From positions 1-64,000 of the forward strand of contig CAXXPO010000006.1 of assembly GCA_963665185.2 (NCBI GenBank): a stretch of 64,000 nt of DNA. Direction: 5' to 3'. The DNA is from G963665185 sp963665185. Its GTDB lineage: Bacteria > Desulfobacterota > Desulfovibrionia > Desulfovibrionales > Desulfovibrionaceae. The notes under the pieces were generated by a model, which was given only the letters and a program-made list of their open reading frames with translations, did no database searches and had not been told where the DNA came from. Numbering within the stretch: the first letter of the stretch is position 1; the number at the start of each line of letters is the position of its first letter. The translations under genes were made by a program, and so were the position numbers. Positions 1-9,162 of this stretch are shown here, piece by piece.

Positions 1-1082
1 GCGAAACACAAAAAACCCGCTACCAACAACTTTTCATAGAAAAAACGGATATGGAAGAGTCCTGCCGCCGCATGTCGGAACAGTACGAAGCACTCAGCAG
101 GGCAAAACGCGAAATCGACACACGCATCATCTCTCAGGAACAGACACTCAACACTCTGCACGAAGCTGCCCAGGCATTGCGTACGCTGCGCCTGGAAGAC
201 ATATATCCGGCAGTGCTCAAAATGCTGGCCGAATACCTTCAGATCCAAAAGGCATCCATCTACATGTTTTCGGAGGATGACAACCTTCTGCATCTGACTG
301 AAACCCTGGGGCACGAAGGTGAGGCCCTGCCAGATACGTTTTCCCCCGGCCAGGGCATTCCAGGGGAATGTTTCGAAAAAGGCGAAGCCCGGACACTTCC
401 CGAGGAACTGCGGCATCATAAGACATCGCCAACATCCGAAAACCATATCCTCATGTCCGCTCCCATTATAAAGCCGTCCTCGAACACGGTGGCCGGCGTG
501 CTCAATGTGGAAAAAATGCCCTTTCTCAAATTCAATCCGGAAACCATCAAAATGGTCTCCCTCATGGCCGATTGGTGCGGCGCGAGCATAGACAACGCCA
601 TCATCTACGAGGACACCAAGGACAAACTCATAGCCGACGAAATCACAGGGGCCTTCACCCCGGAATATCTGTTCTACCGTCTCAGGGAGGAATTTGCCCG
701 GGCAAAGCGGTATCAAACCACCATGTCCATCATCTACCTGGAAATTGCCGATTTCAAGGAATTCACCACCTCGACAAAACGCGACGTGCTCATGGTCCTG
801 AGCCTTGTGCTCAAAAACCTCCTACGCACCGTGGACCTGCTTTTCCTGCACGGAAAACCCGGAAAATTCATTCTCATGCTGCCTTCGACGTCTTCGGAGG
901 GTGCGGAAATCGTCGTGGCCAAGGTTGTCACCGAATTGAGCGCCTTCAAATTCAAACCTTACGGCGACGAAGACGAACGCGAACTGACTGTACGAACCGG
1001 GATCGTTGAATACGGTCCCAACCTCGAGTCATCCGAGGAAATGGTCCGCCTTGCGGAACGGAGGGCCGATGGCAAAAATTAA
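1..1082 (+). CDS. pelD: PelD-like cyclic di-GMP receptor of Pel export (5' end outside window)
   Basis: The reading frame is open from the left edge, so the N-terminal membrane part lies outside the window. Counting from the ATG at 51, residues about 10-45 look coiled-coil, about 45-190 form a GAF domain, and about 195-340 a degenerate GGDEF domain. The GGDEF loop is replaced by GKPGK (268-272), so cyclase activity is not expected. Five residues upstream lies RTVD (259-262), the exact RxxD inhibitory-site spacing, so cyclic di-GMP binding is likely retained. Known role of the family: a membrane-anchored receptor that activates Pel polysaccharide synthesis and export when cyclic di-GMP is bound. 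It overlaps the next gene by 14 bases and is followed by pelE, pelF and pelG in the canonical order. Assignment rests on domain order plus synteny. Confidence 0.85.
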   Translation, partial: ETQKTRYQQLFIEKTDMEESCRRMSEQYEALSRAKREIDTRIISQEQTLNTLHEAAQALRTLRLEDIYPAVLKMLAEYLQIQKASIYMFSEDDNLLHLTETLGHEGEALPDTFSPGQGIPGECFEKGEARTLPEELRHHKTSPTSENHILMSAPIIKPSSNTVAGVLNVEKMPFLKFNPETIKMVSLMADWCGASIDNAIIYEDTKDKLIADEITGAFTPEYLFYRLREEFARAKRYQTTMSIIYLEIADFKEFTTSTKRDVLMVLSLVLKNLLRTVDLLFLHGKPGKFILMLPSTSSEGAEIVVAKVVTELSAFKFKPYGDEDERELTVRTGIVEYGPNLESSEEMVRLAERRADGKN

Positions 1083-2185
1083 GGTTGCTTCCGCTCAAAA
1101 ACTGAACCTGCAAAATCCGCTTTCGTTTGTTGCCGCGCTTGCAGGTTCCCTGCTTTTCGAAGGTGCGGGCACGTTGGCCGCCAAAGCCTATTTTTATGAT
1201 GGTCAGGGAAAGGCGGGCATTGCCGCTCTGGCCCTGCATTGCATGGCCGCTGGATGTTTCATGGTCTACCGCCTCCGGCAGGCCCCGCACAAGGAAGAAG
1301 AAGACCAGTCCTATGGCGACGGGTACTACCATCGGCTGTTCGCCATGCTGGTGTTCTTTCTGCCGGTTATCGGTTCCCTGGGATCTTTGGCCACATTCGT
1401 TTCCGCCCGTTCCATCCTCAAACGACAAGGGCTGGCGGAATCCTATGAGGAAGGCTTCAAGATGGAAGACGACCCCCTCTTTCTGGAAGAGACCTCGGCC
1501 AACCTCATTCAGGACGAGATTTCCATCGAACCCATTGTGGACATCCTCAACGGCGACGATGTGGCCCTCAAACGCGCTCTGCATCTCCCTGCTGCGCAAA
1601 ATGAAAACCAGGCGCGCCGTCGAATTGCTCAAAAAATGCCTTTCCGATGCAAGCCCGGAGGTCCGCTTCTACGCCCATACGGCCCTGACTCGTATAGAAT
1701 CCGATTTTGCAGGACTCATCAAGGATGCTCAAGAGCGCTATGACACCGAGGGGACGCCATATGCAGGCCGTGCCCTGGCGCGGGTTTACCGTCGGTACGC
1801 GGCCAGCGGCCTGCCCGAAGACACCATGCTCATGCAGAACATGAAGGATGCCCGGAAACTTTACGAAAAAGCCCTGGACGCCGACCCGGACGACTCGCGC
1901 CTGATGCTCACTCTGGGTAATCTTTGTGCGGAAATGAAGGACTACATGGCTTCGGAAAAATACTTCCGCATGGCCGTGGACAGTGCCGGTTGCCAGCTGG
2001 AAGCTGGATTGGGAATTTGCAGGGCGCTTTATGAGACAGGCCGCATCAAGGAATTGGGCAAATTTTCCAAGCGCCTTCGTGAAATGCCCCATCCTCACTC
2101 CCTGAGTCCGGAAAAACAGGCCGTGTACGACCTGTGGGTCGGTCCCGAGACGTCCGCAGAATCAAACGCAGGAGCGGCGTCATAA
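1069..2185 (+). CDS. pelE: PelE-like inner-membrane TPR protein, frameshifted near 1582
   Basis: The start MAKIKVASAQ overlaps the end of pelD. Two hydrophobic segments (about residues 18-35 and 45-65) are followed by a third around 85-105, then a soluble part with TPR-like helices (ARKLYEKALDADPDD). The frame breaks near 1575-1600: the upstream frame reads to DDVALKRAL, and the continuation SLLRKMKTRRAVELLKK is in the next frame. Removing one base there gives 371 residues ending at the TAA that shares its last base with the pelF ATG. PelE is known as an inner-membrane partner of PelD/PelG in the Pel secretion complex. Overlap on both sides implies translational coupling. The break could be a sequencing error or a real mutation that would disable Pel export. 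Confidence 0.75.
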
Positions 2186-3699
2186 TGAACCACGAGTACG
2201 ACGTCTGCCTCCTGCTTGAAGGAACCTATCCCTTTATTTCGGGCGGCGTATCCACCTGGCTGCACCGCCTGATTTCGAGCCTGCCGGAAATATCTTTCAC
2301 CGCAGTCTGCATCCTGCCCTCAAGCAAGGAAGAATGGCCCCTGCGCTACAATATCCCGGACAACTTCTCCGGGTACAAGATCGTCTACCTGCACGACATT
2401 CCACAACTGGGCTTCCAGCCCTTCCAGCGCAAGAAGCTCCCCGGAGGGGACGCCATCAAACAGTTTCATTACCATATGCACCAGGGCGACTTTGCCGGGC
2501 TGAAAAAAATGGCAGACATTTTCCAGGGGAGGGCCGGAAAAGCCCCCTCCCTGTACGAACTCATCCATGGCAAGGCCGCCTGGAACACCTTCAAGGAACT
2601 TTACGAAGCCACGGCTCCACGGGCTTCGTTTCTGGACTACTTCTGGACATACCGTTTCACCCACCTGCCAATTTTCAAAATGCTTATGCAGGAGGTTCCC
2701 AAGGCGAAAGTCTACCACACCATCTCCACGGGCTATGCCGGACTTCTGGGAGCCGTGGCGCGGGAACGGACAAAACGTCCTCTTCTCCTTACGGAACACG
2801 GCATCTACGTGAAGGAACGCAAAATAGAAATCTCCCAGGCCGAGTGGATCTACGTGGCCGGACGTGAAAAAATGCGGGTACAGAAAGAACTGGGCGCATT
2901 TCAAAAAATGTGGATCAGAATTTTCGAAGCCCTTGGGCGCATCACCTATGAGGCATCCTCGCGCATCTACACCCTGTACGGCGGTAACCTGGAGCTGGAA
3001 ATACAGGAAGGCGCAGACCCTGCCAAATGCGAAATAATTCCCAACGGCATTGATGTGGAGCGCTTCCAGAATCTCAAGCCACCCGAATACCCGATGCCGG
3101 ACCAGCGTGAGTTCGTGATCGGATTCGTTGGCCGCGTCGTGCCCATCAAGGATGTCAAAACCTTCATCCGCGCCATCAAGATCGCCTCCATGGAGCTGTC
3201 CACGCCATTCAAGGCCTGGATCATGGGGCCCAACGAGGAAGACGACCATTACAATCAGGAATGTACCGAATTGGTCCGCATTCTCGGCCTTGAAGACATC
3301 ATAGAATTCACGGGCAAGGTCAATGTCATGGAATACTACCCAAAGATAGACCTGCTGCTCCTGACCAGCATCAGTGAGGCACAGCCCCTGGTCATCCTTG
3401 AAGCCAACTGCGCGGGCATTCCCTGCATCGCCTCGGATGTCGGCTCCTGTCGGGAACTCCTGGAAGGCCGCACACGCAAGGACAAAGCCATTGGCCCTTC
3501 CGGCATTGTCACACCTGTGGCCGATCCCGGTGCAACCGCCAAAGCCATTGTCTCCATCCTGCAGGACTTCTACAAACGCCAGGCCATGTCCCTGGCAGGA
3601 CGTATCCGGGTGGGAACCTTTTACCAGGAAGCCGACCTGAACAAAAAGTACCTGTCCATTTACAAGGAATATATGGCTCAGAAGGATTCCACGGAGTAG
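2185..3699 (+). CDS. pelF: Pel polysaccharide glycosyltransferase PelF (GT4)
   Basis: This is a 505-residue cytosolic GT-B glycosyltransferase, close to the usual PelF length. The N-terminal signature LLLEGTYPFISGGVSTW is the acceptor-side start of PelF proteins. The donor domain begins near residue 311 with FVGRVVPIKD, and the GT4 E-x7-E motif lies in SEAQPLVILEA near 397-407. PelF is known to use a UDP-sugar (UDP-GlcNAc reported) to make the Pel polymer. The ATG at 2185 is chosen over an upstream ATG at 2134 because it shares one base with the pelE stop, has a GGAG-type ribosome site just upstream, and gives the conserved N-terminus. pelG starts two bases after its stop. Confidence 0.93.
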   Translation: MNHEYDVCLLLEGTYPFISGGVSTWLHRLISSLPEISFTAVCILPSSKEEWPLRYNIPDNFSGYKIVYLHDIPQLGFQPFQRKKLPGGDAIKQFHYHMHQGDFAGLKKMADIFQGRAGKAPSLYELIHGKAAWNTFKELYEATAPRASFLDYFWTYRFTHLPIFKMLMQEVPKAKVYHTISTGYAGLLGAVARERTKRPLLLTEHGIYVKERKIEISQAEWIYVAGREKMRVQKELGAFQKMWIRIFEALGRITYEASSRIYTLYGGNLELEIQEGADPAKCEIIPNGIDVERFQNLKPPEYPMPDQREFVIGFVGRVVPIKDVKTFIRAIKIASMELSTPFKAWIMGPNEEDDHYNQECTELVRILGLEDIIEFTGKVNVMEYYPKIDLLLLTSISEAQPLVILEANCAGIPCIASDVGSCRELLEGRTRKDKAIGPSGIVTPVADPGATAKAIVSILQDFYKRQAMSLAGRIRVGTFYQEADLNKKYLSIYKEYMAQKDSTE

Positions 3700-3701
3700 C
3701 C

Positions 3702-5072
3702 ATGGCAGGAATAGGATTCGAGCTTAAAAAAATTCTCAAGCGTGATTCGTTTTTCAGTGAAATCACGGCCTATCTGTATGCCGCAATGGTTTCCAGCGGC
3801 CCATGGCTGATCAGCGTCATGTGCCTGTCCATTCTGGGACTCTACAGGGGGTTCGGCGAAAGCAGCCTCACCAACGAGGTTTTCCGCTCCACAGTGGTGT
3901 ACACCTATGCCTTTTCCCTCATATTCGTCGGCATCATCCAACTGGTGGCGACGCGCTATCTGGCCGACCGTTTCTATCTGGGCGATGACCGCATCACAAT
4001 GACCACCTTTTTCACCTGCATGCTGCTCACCCTGGGAGTAGGGTCTGTGTTCATGTCCTGCGTATACGCTTTTTTCGATGTGTCCCTGCTCTACAAGGCA
4101 ACGAGCGTCCTGCTGTTTCTCATTGTCTGCCTCATCTGGCTGGCCATGATATTCCTCTCCACCATCAAGGACTATGTGAGCATCGTATTAGCCTTTGCCG
4201 CCGGAGCCGTCATCAGCATCGGAGGGGCGCTTCTGATGGTACGCGTACTGGACAAGGAGGGCTTCCTCATAGGATACGCCATCGGCCAGGCCGTGACCTT
4301 TTTCTGGCTGCTGGCCCGCCTGCTTGTGGAATTCGAACCAGGCAGACTGTGGGACGCCGGACTCATCAGATACTTTGGCAGGTTCTGGGATCTGGCCGTC
4401 ATCGGCGTGGTCTACAATCTGGCCATCTGGATAGATAAAATCGTTTTCTGGCTGGCCCCCGACGCACGGATGATCGTGCCTTACTTTTTCACCCACGACA
4501 TGTACGAAGGCCCTATCTTTTTCGCCTACCTGACCATCGTACCGACCCTGGCCATATTTCTCATCAAGATTGAAACGCGTTTCTACCTGCACTACCGCAA
4601 TTATTACGCCAAGATCATGGACAAACGGTCGCTTTCAAGCATCCTGGAAGAAAAAAGAATGATGGTCGCCATGCTCATGGAAAGCATCCGCGAGGTTTTC
4701 ATTATCCAGGGAGCGGTCACCGTGCTGTGTATCGCCTTCGCTCCGGAGCTGGTCCGGGCTGCCAATCTCATCCCCTTGCAGATTCCGCTATTCCGCATCT
4801 GCCTTATAGGCGCTTTTTTGCAGGTAAGCCTGTCAATGGGCATCATCGTTCTATTCTATTTCGACCTGCGTAAAAAGGTTCTGGCCGTAAGCCTCTTGTT
4901 TCTGGCAAGCAACTGGATTTTCAGTTACGTTTCCACCCGGCTGGGATTCGCGTTCTATGGCTACGGGTATTGCTACTCCTGTCTGCTGAGCCTGCTTTTC
5001 GCCTACAAACTTATTTCCGACAGCATCCATGACCTGGAATTCATAACGTTTGCCAAACAACCGTTGACGTAA
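3702..5072 (+). CDS. pelG: Pel polysaccharide exporter PelG (Wzx/MOP flippase family)
   Basis: The 456-residue product is hydrophobic throughout with about twelve predicted membrane segments, and has the N-terminal PelG signature MAGIGFELKKIL. It begins two bases after pelF. PelG is known as the polytopic inner-membrane component thought to move the Pel polymer across the membrane, working with PelD and PelE. No frameshift or truncation is visible. Confidence 0.92.
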   Translation: MAGIGFELKKILKRDSFFSEITAYLYAAMVSSGPWLISVMCLSILGLYRGFGESSLTNEVFRSTVVYTYAFSLIFVGIIQLVATRYLADRFYLGDDRITMTTFFTCMLLTLGVGSVFMSCVYAFFDVSLLYKATSVLLFLIVCLIWLAMIFLSTIKDYVSIVLAFAAGAVISIGGALLMVRVLDKEGFLIGYAIGQAVTFFWLLARLLVEFEPGRLWDAGLIRYFGRFWDLAVIGVVYNLAIWIDKIVFWLAPDARMIVPYFFTHDMYEGPIFFAYLTIVPTLAIFLIKIETRFYLHYRNYYAKIMDKRSLSSILEEKRMMVAMLMESIREVFIIQGAVTVLCIAFAPELVRAANLIPLQIPLFRICLIGAFLQVSLSMGIIVLFYFDLRKKVLAVSLLFLASNWIFSYVSTRLGFAFYGYGYCYSCLLSLLFAYKLISDSIHDLEFITFAKQPLT

Positions 5073-5122
5073 AAGAAACATCAGCACGACACTTCATGCA
5101 AAATGCAACCATGGGGGAAATA

Positions 5123-6088
5123 ATGAGCAAGGGAACCTGCCTGGTGACAGGCTGCGCCGGTTTTGTGGGCAGCCACCTTACCCAGCATCTTCTGGACGAC
5201 GACTGGGCCGTGGTCGGCGTGGACAATTTTCTTTCCGGATACGAACACAACATGGCCGTCTTCCGCGACCATCCGTCATTTTTCTTTCTGGAGCGCGACA
5301 TCCGAGAACAGAACCTGGTGCGTGAAATCGCGGACGAAATCGCCCCGCTGACCGCCATATTCCATCTGGCCGCCGTGGTCAGCGTACCCTACTCTGTGGA
5401 GCACCCGGAAGAAACCATGGACATCAACCACACGGCCACCCTGTCTCTGCTGGCCGACGCTCTGGCCGTGAACGTGCAGACGTTCTTGTTCGCCGGGTCC
5501 GCCGCGGAATACGGCGATACAGACATCATCCCCACGCCGGAAGACGCGGCAACCGACAAAGTCAGGCACAACAGCCCCTACGGAACGGCCAAGTATCTCT
5601 CCTCCCGCGCTGTGGAGGCTTCCGGTCGCGGCTGCTCCCTGCGCTTCTTCAATATCTACGGCCCGCGCCAAGACCCCACCAGCCCGTACAGCGGGGTAAT
5701 ATCCCGCTTCATCGACTACGGCCTGGAAAACAAACCGCTTACCGTGTTCGGCGACGGAGGACAGACGCGCGACTTCATCCACGTCCACGACGCTGTCCGC
5801 GCCTATGTCTGCGCCGCCGGAATGATCGCCACCCCGCCCTTGCGCGGCATCTACAACGTGGGCACGGGACTGGTCACGTCCATCCTGGAGCTGGCCGCCA
5901 CGCTCAAGATCGCCACCAACAACGACAAGGACATCGAATTCCTCGATGAACGGCCCGGCGATATCCGTCACTCCCTGGCCGACATCTCAAAGCTGCAACG
6001 CGATACCGACTTTCAGGCATCTCTGAACCTTGCCCAAGGCTTGGATGACACCGTGCAGTGGGCCAAGGCCGAAGCCAAAAAGAAATAA
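5123..6088 (+). CDS. NAD-dependent sugar-nucleotide epimerase, PelX-like
   Basis: This 321-residue extended short-chain dehydrogenase has the Rossmann motif TGCAGFVGSHL near residue 9, AGSAAEYG around the catalytic Ser/Thr, and YGTAK as the YxxxK catalytic pair near residue 152. The family usually acts as a UDP-glucose/UDP-GlcNAc C4 epimerase or a dehydratase. Position directly after pelG suggests PelX, the UDP-GlcNAc C4-epimerase encoded with pel genes in some bacteria, which would supply UDP-GalNAc to PelF. The start at 5123 is preferred over 5096 because GGGGGAAA lies just upstream and the Rossmann fold then starts promptly. Exact substrate is inferred from context only. Confidence 0.8.
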   Translation: MSKGTCLVTGCAGFVGSHLTQHLLDDDWAVVGVDNFLSGYEHNMAVFRDHPSFFFLERDIREQNLVREIADEIAPLTAIFHLAAVVSVPYSVEHPEETMDINHTATLSLLADALAVNVQTFLFAGSAAEYGDTDIIPTPEDAATDKVRHNSPYGTAKYLSSRAVEASGRGCSLRFFNIYGPRQDPTSPYSGVISRFIDYGLENKPLTVFGDGGQTRDFIHVHDAVRAYVCAAGMIATPPLRGIYNVGTGLVTSILELAATLKIATNNDKDIEFLDERPGDIRHSLADISKLQRDTDFQASLNLAQGLDDTVQWAKAEAKKK

Positions 6089-6137
6089 AACAGACAGGGA
6101 CAAGGCTACTGAAACACTCTTTGGGAAATGCGACTCT

Positions 6138-6192
6138 CCCATCATCAATTTGCCCGGATTGCATAATGCAATCCGGGCAAATTGATGATGGG
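6138..6192. repeat. Perfect 26-bp inverted repeat with a 3-base loop
   Basis: Arms 6138-6163 and 6167-6192 are exact reverse complements, separated by TAA. It lies between the convergent epimerase and cupin genes. Neither side has a T tract, so it is not a standard intrinsic terminator although it may stop or protect transcripts from both sides. Confidence 0.85.
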
Positions 6193-6266
6193 TACAATAA
6201 ATGCTTTTCAGCAGGAAACCCGAACGTTCAGCAGAAGTACCCCCCCAAAAAACAGGCAGGCTCTGC

Positions 6267-6623
6267 CTACAACAACGTCGTGTCCCCATGCGCATAGGCG
6301 GGGCTGCAACAACACAACAGCACGAGCGGTTCCGCTCCGGTGTTCAGGATGCTGTGGGCCGTGCCCGGAGAAATCAACACCGTATCTTTGGGGCCGACGG
6401 CAAAGCGGTCGCCGCCCAGCCGCATTTCTCCCCGCCCCGAGGTGATGTGGTAGAGTTCCTCGGTCCGGTTGTGGATATGATGCTCGGTACACTGTCCTGG
6501 CTGAACAACGGCCTCGGCAAAACTCTGGTTGCGTACCGGATGCGCGTCTGGATGCATCAGCTCCCGGATTTCCGAGGCATCCTTGGTGATGTATGGAATG
6601 ATGGCATTATACTCTGTTTTCAT
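6267..6623 (-). CDS. Small cupin-fold protein
   Basis: The product is a single-domain cupin of 118 residues. Motif 1 is visible as HHIH followed by E (HHIHNRTEELYHI), and motif 2 as PGTAHSILN, which together supply the usual 3-His/1-Glu metal site. Such proteins include isomerases, dioxygenases and sugar-binding sensors, and nothing here identifies the substrate. The start MKTEYNAIIPYI is chosen because it begins the typical N-terminal strand; a longer frame upstream to 6677 has no supporting signal. It is convergent with the epimerase gene and co-directional with the penicillin-binding protein gene, whose end lies 184 bases upstream. Confidence 0.85.
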   Translation of the reverse strand: MKTEYNAIIPYITKDASEIRELMHPDAHPVRNQSFAEAVVQPGQCTEHHIHNRTEELYHITSGRGEMRLGGDRFAVGPKDTVLISPGTAHSILNTGAEPLVLLCCCSPAYAHGDTTLL

Positions 6624-6807
6624 GAAAAATAATCCATGGCTAAAGAACGTCCCGGGATTCCAAAGCAACTGTCCCACGGCTCAAGACGGTACAAAAGGCA
6701 CGAGAACCAGGCGCAAGAAATTTGGCGGTTCCAAAGTATATTCCGGCAGACACAAAGGATCGCCAACTCCGCAGCAACGCAGTCATTCGTTTTTTCACCC
6801 GCCTTGC

Positions 6808-9162
6808 CTAAAAAATTTGCTTGAAAAGATCCTCACCCTGCGTCTTCTCGCCTTCCAATGGCGAGGCTCCGGTGGAAACCTCCGTTGGTTCGGTTCCGGT
6901 CTTGAACGGCAGAAAGTAGCTCTGCTCCGTATTGGGTCCGGCCAGCAAGCCGTTCTTGCCATCAATGCGCACCATGGAAATTCCAGGAGGCTGGACAAAA
7001 TCCTGCGACGGATATTCCGCCTCCACAAGCTGGCGGTAGTCCACCCATATGGAGGAAGCGGCTCGTGATCCGGTTTCCCATTTGCCCATGGCCCGATGGT
7101 CGTCGAATCCCACATAAATGCCTGTAAGCAGGTAAGGCGTATACCCCATGAACCATGCATCCCGCTCGTCGTTGCTGGTTCCGGTTTTTCCGGCCACCGG
7201 ACGATTGAGGACACGCGCCCGCCATCCCGTCCCGTCCCGCACGACCTCCTTCATCAGTCCGGCCATTATATAGGCTGTCTGGGGGCTGATGGCTTCCGCC
7301 ACGACAGGCTGGCTGGTGTACAGATCATCGCCCCAGGCGCTGGTTACACGCAAAACCAGACGTGGCTCGACAATCGTTCCCCCGCGGGCAAAGGCGGAAA
7401 ACGCCTGGCACAGATTGGTCAGGGTCACTTCCGCGGAGCCAAGAGCCATGGACAGGTCCTTGCGGAACTCGGTCTGCAATCCCAGGGCCTTGGCGCGTTC
7501 GATAATCTTGTCCAGCCCCACCTTCTGGGCCACCCGGACGGTCACGAGGTTGCGCGACTTGACCAGGGCGGTACGCAGAATGGTCGGTCCGTAGAAGATA
7601 TTTTCAAAATTTTCCGGTTTCCATATCTTGTCGTTTTCATAGTCCGTGAACACGATGGGAGCATCCATTACCACGGACGCAGGGGTAAAACCGTTGTCCA
7701 TGGCGGTGGAGTAGACGATGGGCTTGAATGCGGAACCGGGCTGACGCTTGGCCTGCGTGGCCCGGTTGAACTGGGATCGGGCAAACGAATACCCGCCGGA
7801 CAAGGCCAGCACATCGCCCGTATCGGGTTCCATGGAGACAATGGCTCCTTCCACCGCGGGACGCTGTTGCAGCTTCAGCTGCCAGACGTCGGTGTTGTTC
7901 TTGTCTCCATGCGGCTCTTCGGCGACTTCCGCCCAGACCACGTCACCGGGCTTGACCACCTGTGTGGCGTCCTTGACCGACGGAACTTCATCCGTGGCTT
8001 TTTTGGGGTCCGGCGTGCGGCACCAATGCATGGTGGCCACGGGAATGTATCCCTTGTACGCCCCGAAGCGCACCTTGGCCCCCTGCTGGTTCACCGCCGT
8101 AACCAAAACCCTGAGCCATTCACCGGGAACCAGAACTTCCCCGGAAACGGCCTCTTCCGTCAAAAACTTCTCGTACTGATCGGGAGCCAGAATTTCGACC
8201 GGCCCATGCCACCCCCGACGCCGAGTGGAGTCTTCCAGCCCATGGCGCAAGGCTCCTTCCGCCGCGACCTGATGGTGCATGTCGCACGGGGTGTAGATAT
8301 GCAGGCCCCCTTCGTAGACCATGTCCTCCCCGAACTTGTCGACAGCCCAGCGGCGCACTTCTTCCAGATAATACGGCCCGTTCTGCCAGGAAGGGTCGGC
8401 AATGCTTTTCAGAACTATTTTTTCATCCAAAGCGGCCTTTTCCTGCTCGGGAGTGATCCAGCCACATTCCACCATCTGGCCGAGAACGTATTTCTGCCGG
8501 ATAAGTGCGGCATCCATGTGCTTGTAGGGATCGTACCGGCTGGGGGCGGGCAGGAGTCCCGCAAGAATCGCCGATTCAGCCAGGGTCAGCTCTCCGACAT
8601 GTTTTCCGAAATAGGTACGGGCCGCGGCCTCTACACCGTAGGTCCCGGCTCCAAGATAGATATGGTTCAGATAGATGGTCAGGATTTCCGCCTTGGTCAG
8701 GTAATGTTCCAGGCGGTAGGCCAGAATGCCTTCCTTGATTTTGCGCTTGTAGCTTTTCTCCGGGGTCAGCAGAAGCCGCTTGATGACCTGCTGGGTGATG
8801 GTGCTGCCGCCCTGCTTGATATGGCCGGATTTCACGTTTTTGATCATGGCCCGCGCGATGGCCATCAGGTCCACGCCGTCATGACGATAAAACTGGGCGT
8901 CTTCCGCTGCAAGAAACGCCTTGGGCAGATGTTCGGGCATGTCGGAAAGTTTCACAAGGAAACGCTTTTGCCGGTAAAAATAACCAAGGACATCTCCGTT
9001 GCCGGTGTACACGGTGGTCACCAGGGCGGGTTTGTAGTCGGTGATGTCCTTGAAGTTGGGCAGGTCTCTCGACGCCCACATGTACAGCCCGACAGCGGCT
9101 CCCGCTCCGAGAAACACCAGAACGGAAAATACTATGACGCTGCCTATAAAAAATTTTTTCAT
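6808..9162 (-). CDS. mrcA: Class A penicillin-binding protein 1A (glycosyltransferase/transpeptidase)
   Basis: This 784-residue bifunctional cell-wall synthase has one N-terminal membrane anchor (about residues 5-29). The GT51 glycosyltransferase domain shows EDAQFYRHDG (catalytic Glu near 87) and GGSTITQQ (118-125). The transpeptidase domain shows the SxxK motif in GSAFKP (about 475), SRN (about 535) and KTGTSN (about 657). An OB-like insert lies between the two domains, as in PBP1A. It polymerises lipid II and cross-links peptidoglycan in the periplasm. It overlaps the end of the CxxCxxCC gene by four bases, so the two are probably translated together. The symbol follows the PBP1A-type layout; ponA is the alternative name. 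Confidence 0.93.
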   Translation of the reverse strand: MKKFFIGSVIVFSVLVFLGAGAAVGLYMWASRDLPNFKDITDYKPALVTTVYTGNGDVLGYFYRQKRFLVKLSDMPEHLPKAFLAAEDAQFYRHDGVDLMAIARAMIKNVKSGHIKQGGSTITQQVIKRLLLTPEKSYKRKIKEGILAYRLEHYLTKAEILTIYLNHIYLGAGTYGVEAAARTYFGKHVGELTLAESAILAGLLPAPSRYDPYKHMDAALIRQKYVLGQMVECGWITPEQEKAALDEKIVLKSIADPSWQNGPYYLEEVRRWAVDKFGEDMVYEGGLHIYTPCDMHHQVAAEGALRHGLEDSTRRRGWHGPVEILAPDQYEKFLTEEAVSGEVLVPGEWLRVLVTAVNQQGAKVRFGAYKGYIPVATMHWCRTPDPKKATDEVPSVKDATQVVKPGDVVWAEVAEEPHGDKNNTDVWQLKLQQRPAVEGAIVSMEPDTGDVLALSGGYSFARSQFNRATQAKRQPGSAFKPIVYSTAMDNGFTPASVVMDAPIVFTDYENDKIWKPENFENIFYGPTILRTALVKSRNLVTVRVAQKVGLDKIIERAKALGLQTEFRKDLSMALGSAEVTLTNLCQAFSAFARGGTIVEPRLVLRVTSAWGDDLYTSQPVVAEAISPQTAYIMAGLMKEVVRDGTGWRARVLNRPVAGKTGTSNDERDAWFMGYTPYLLTGIYVGFDDHRAMGKWETGSRAASSIWVDYRQLVEAEYPSQDFVQPPGISMVRIDGKNGLLAGPNTEQSYFLPFKTGTEPTEVSTGASPLEGEKTQGEDLFKQIF

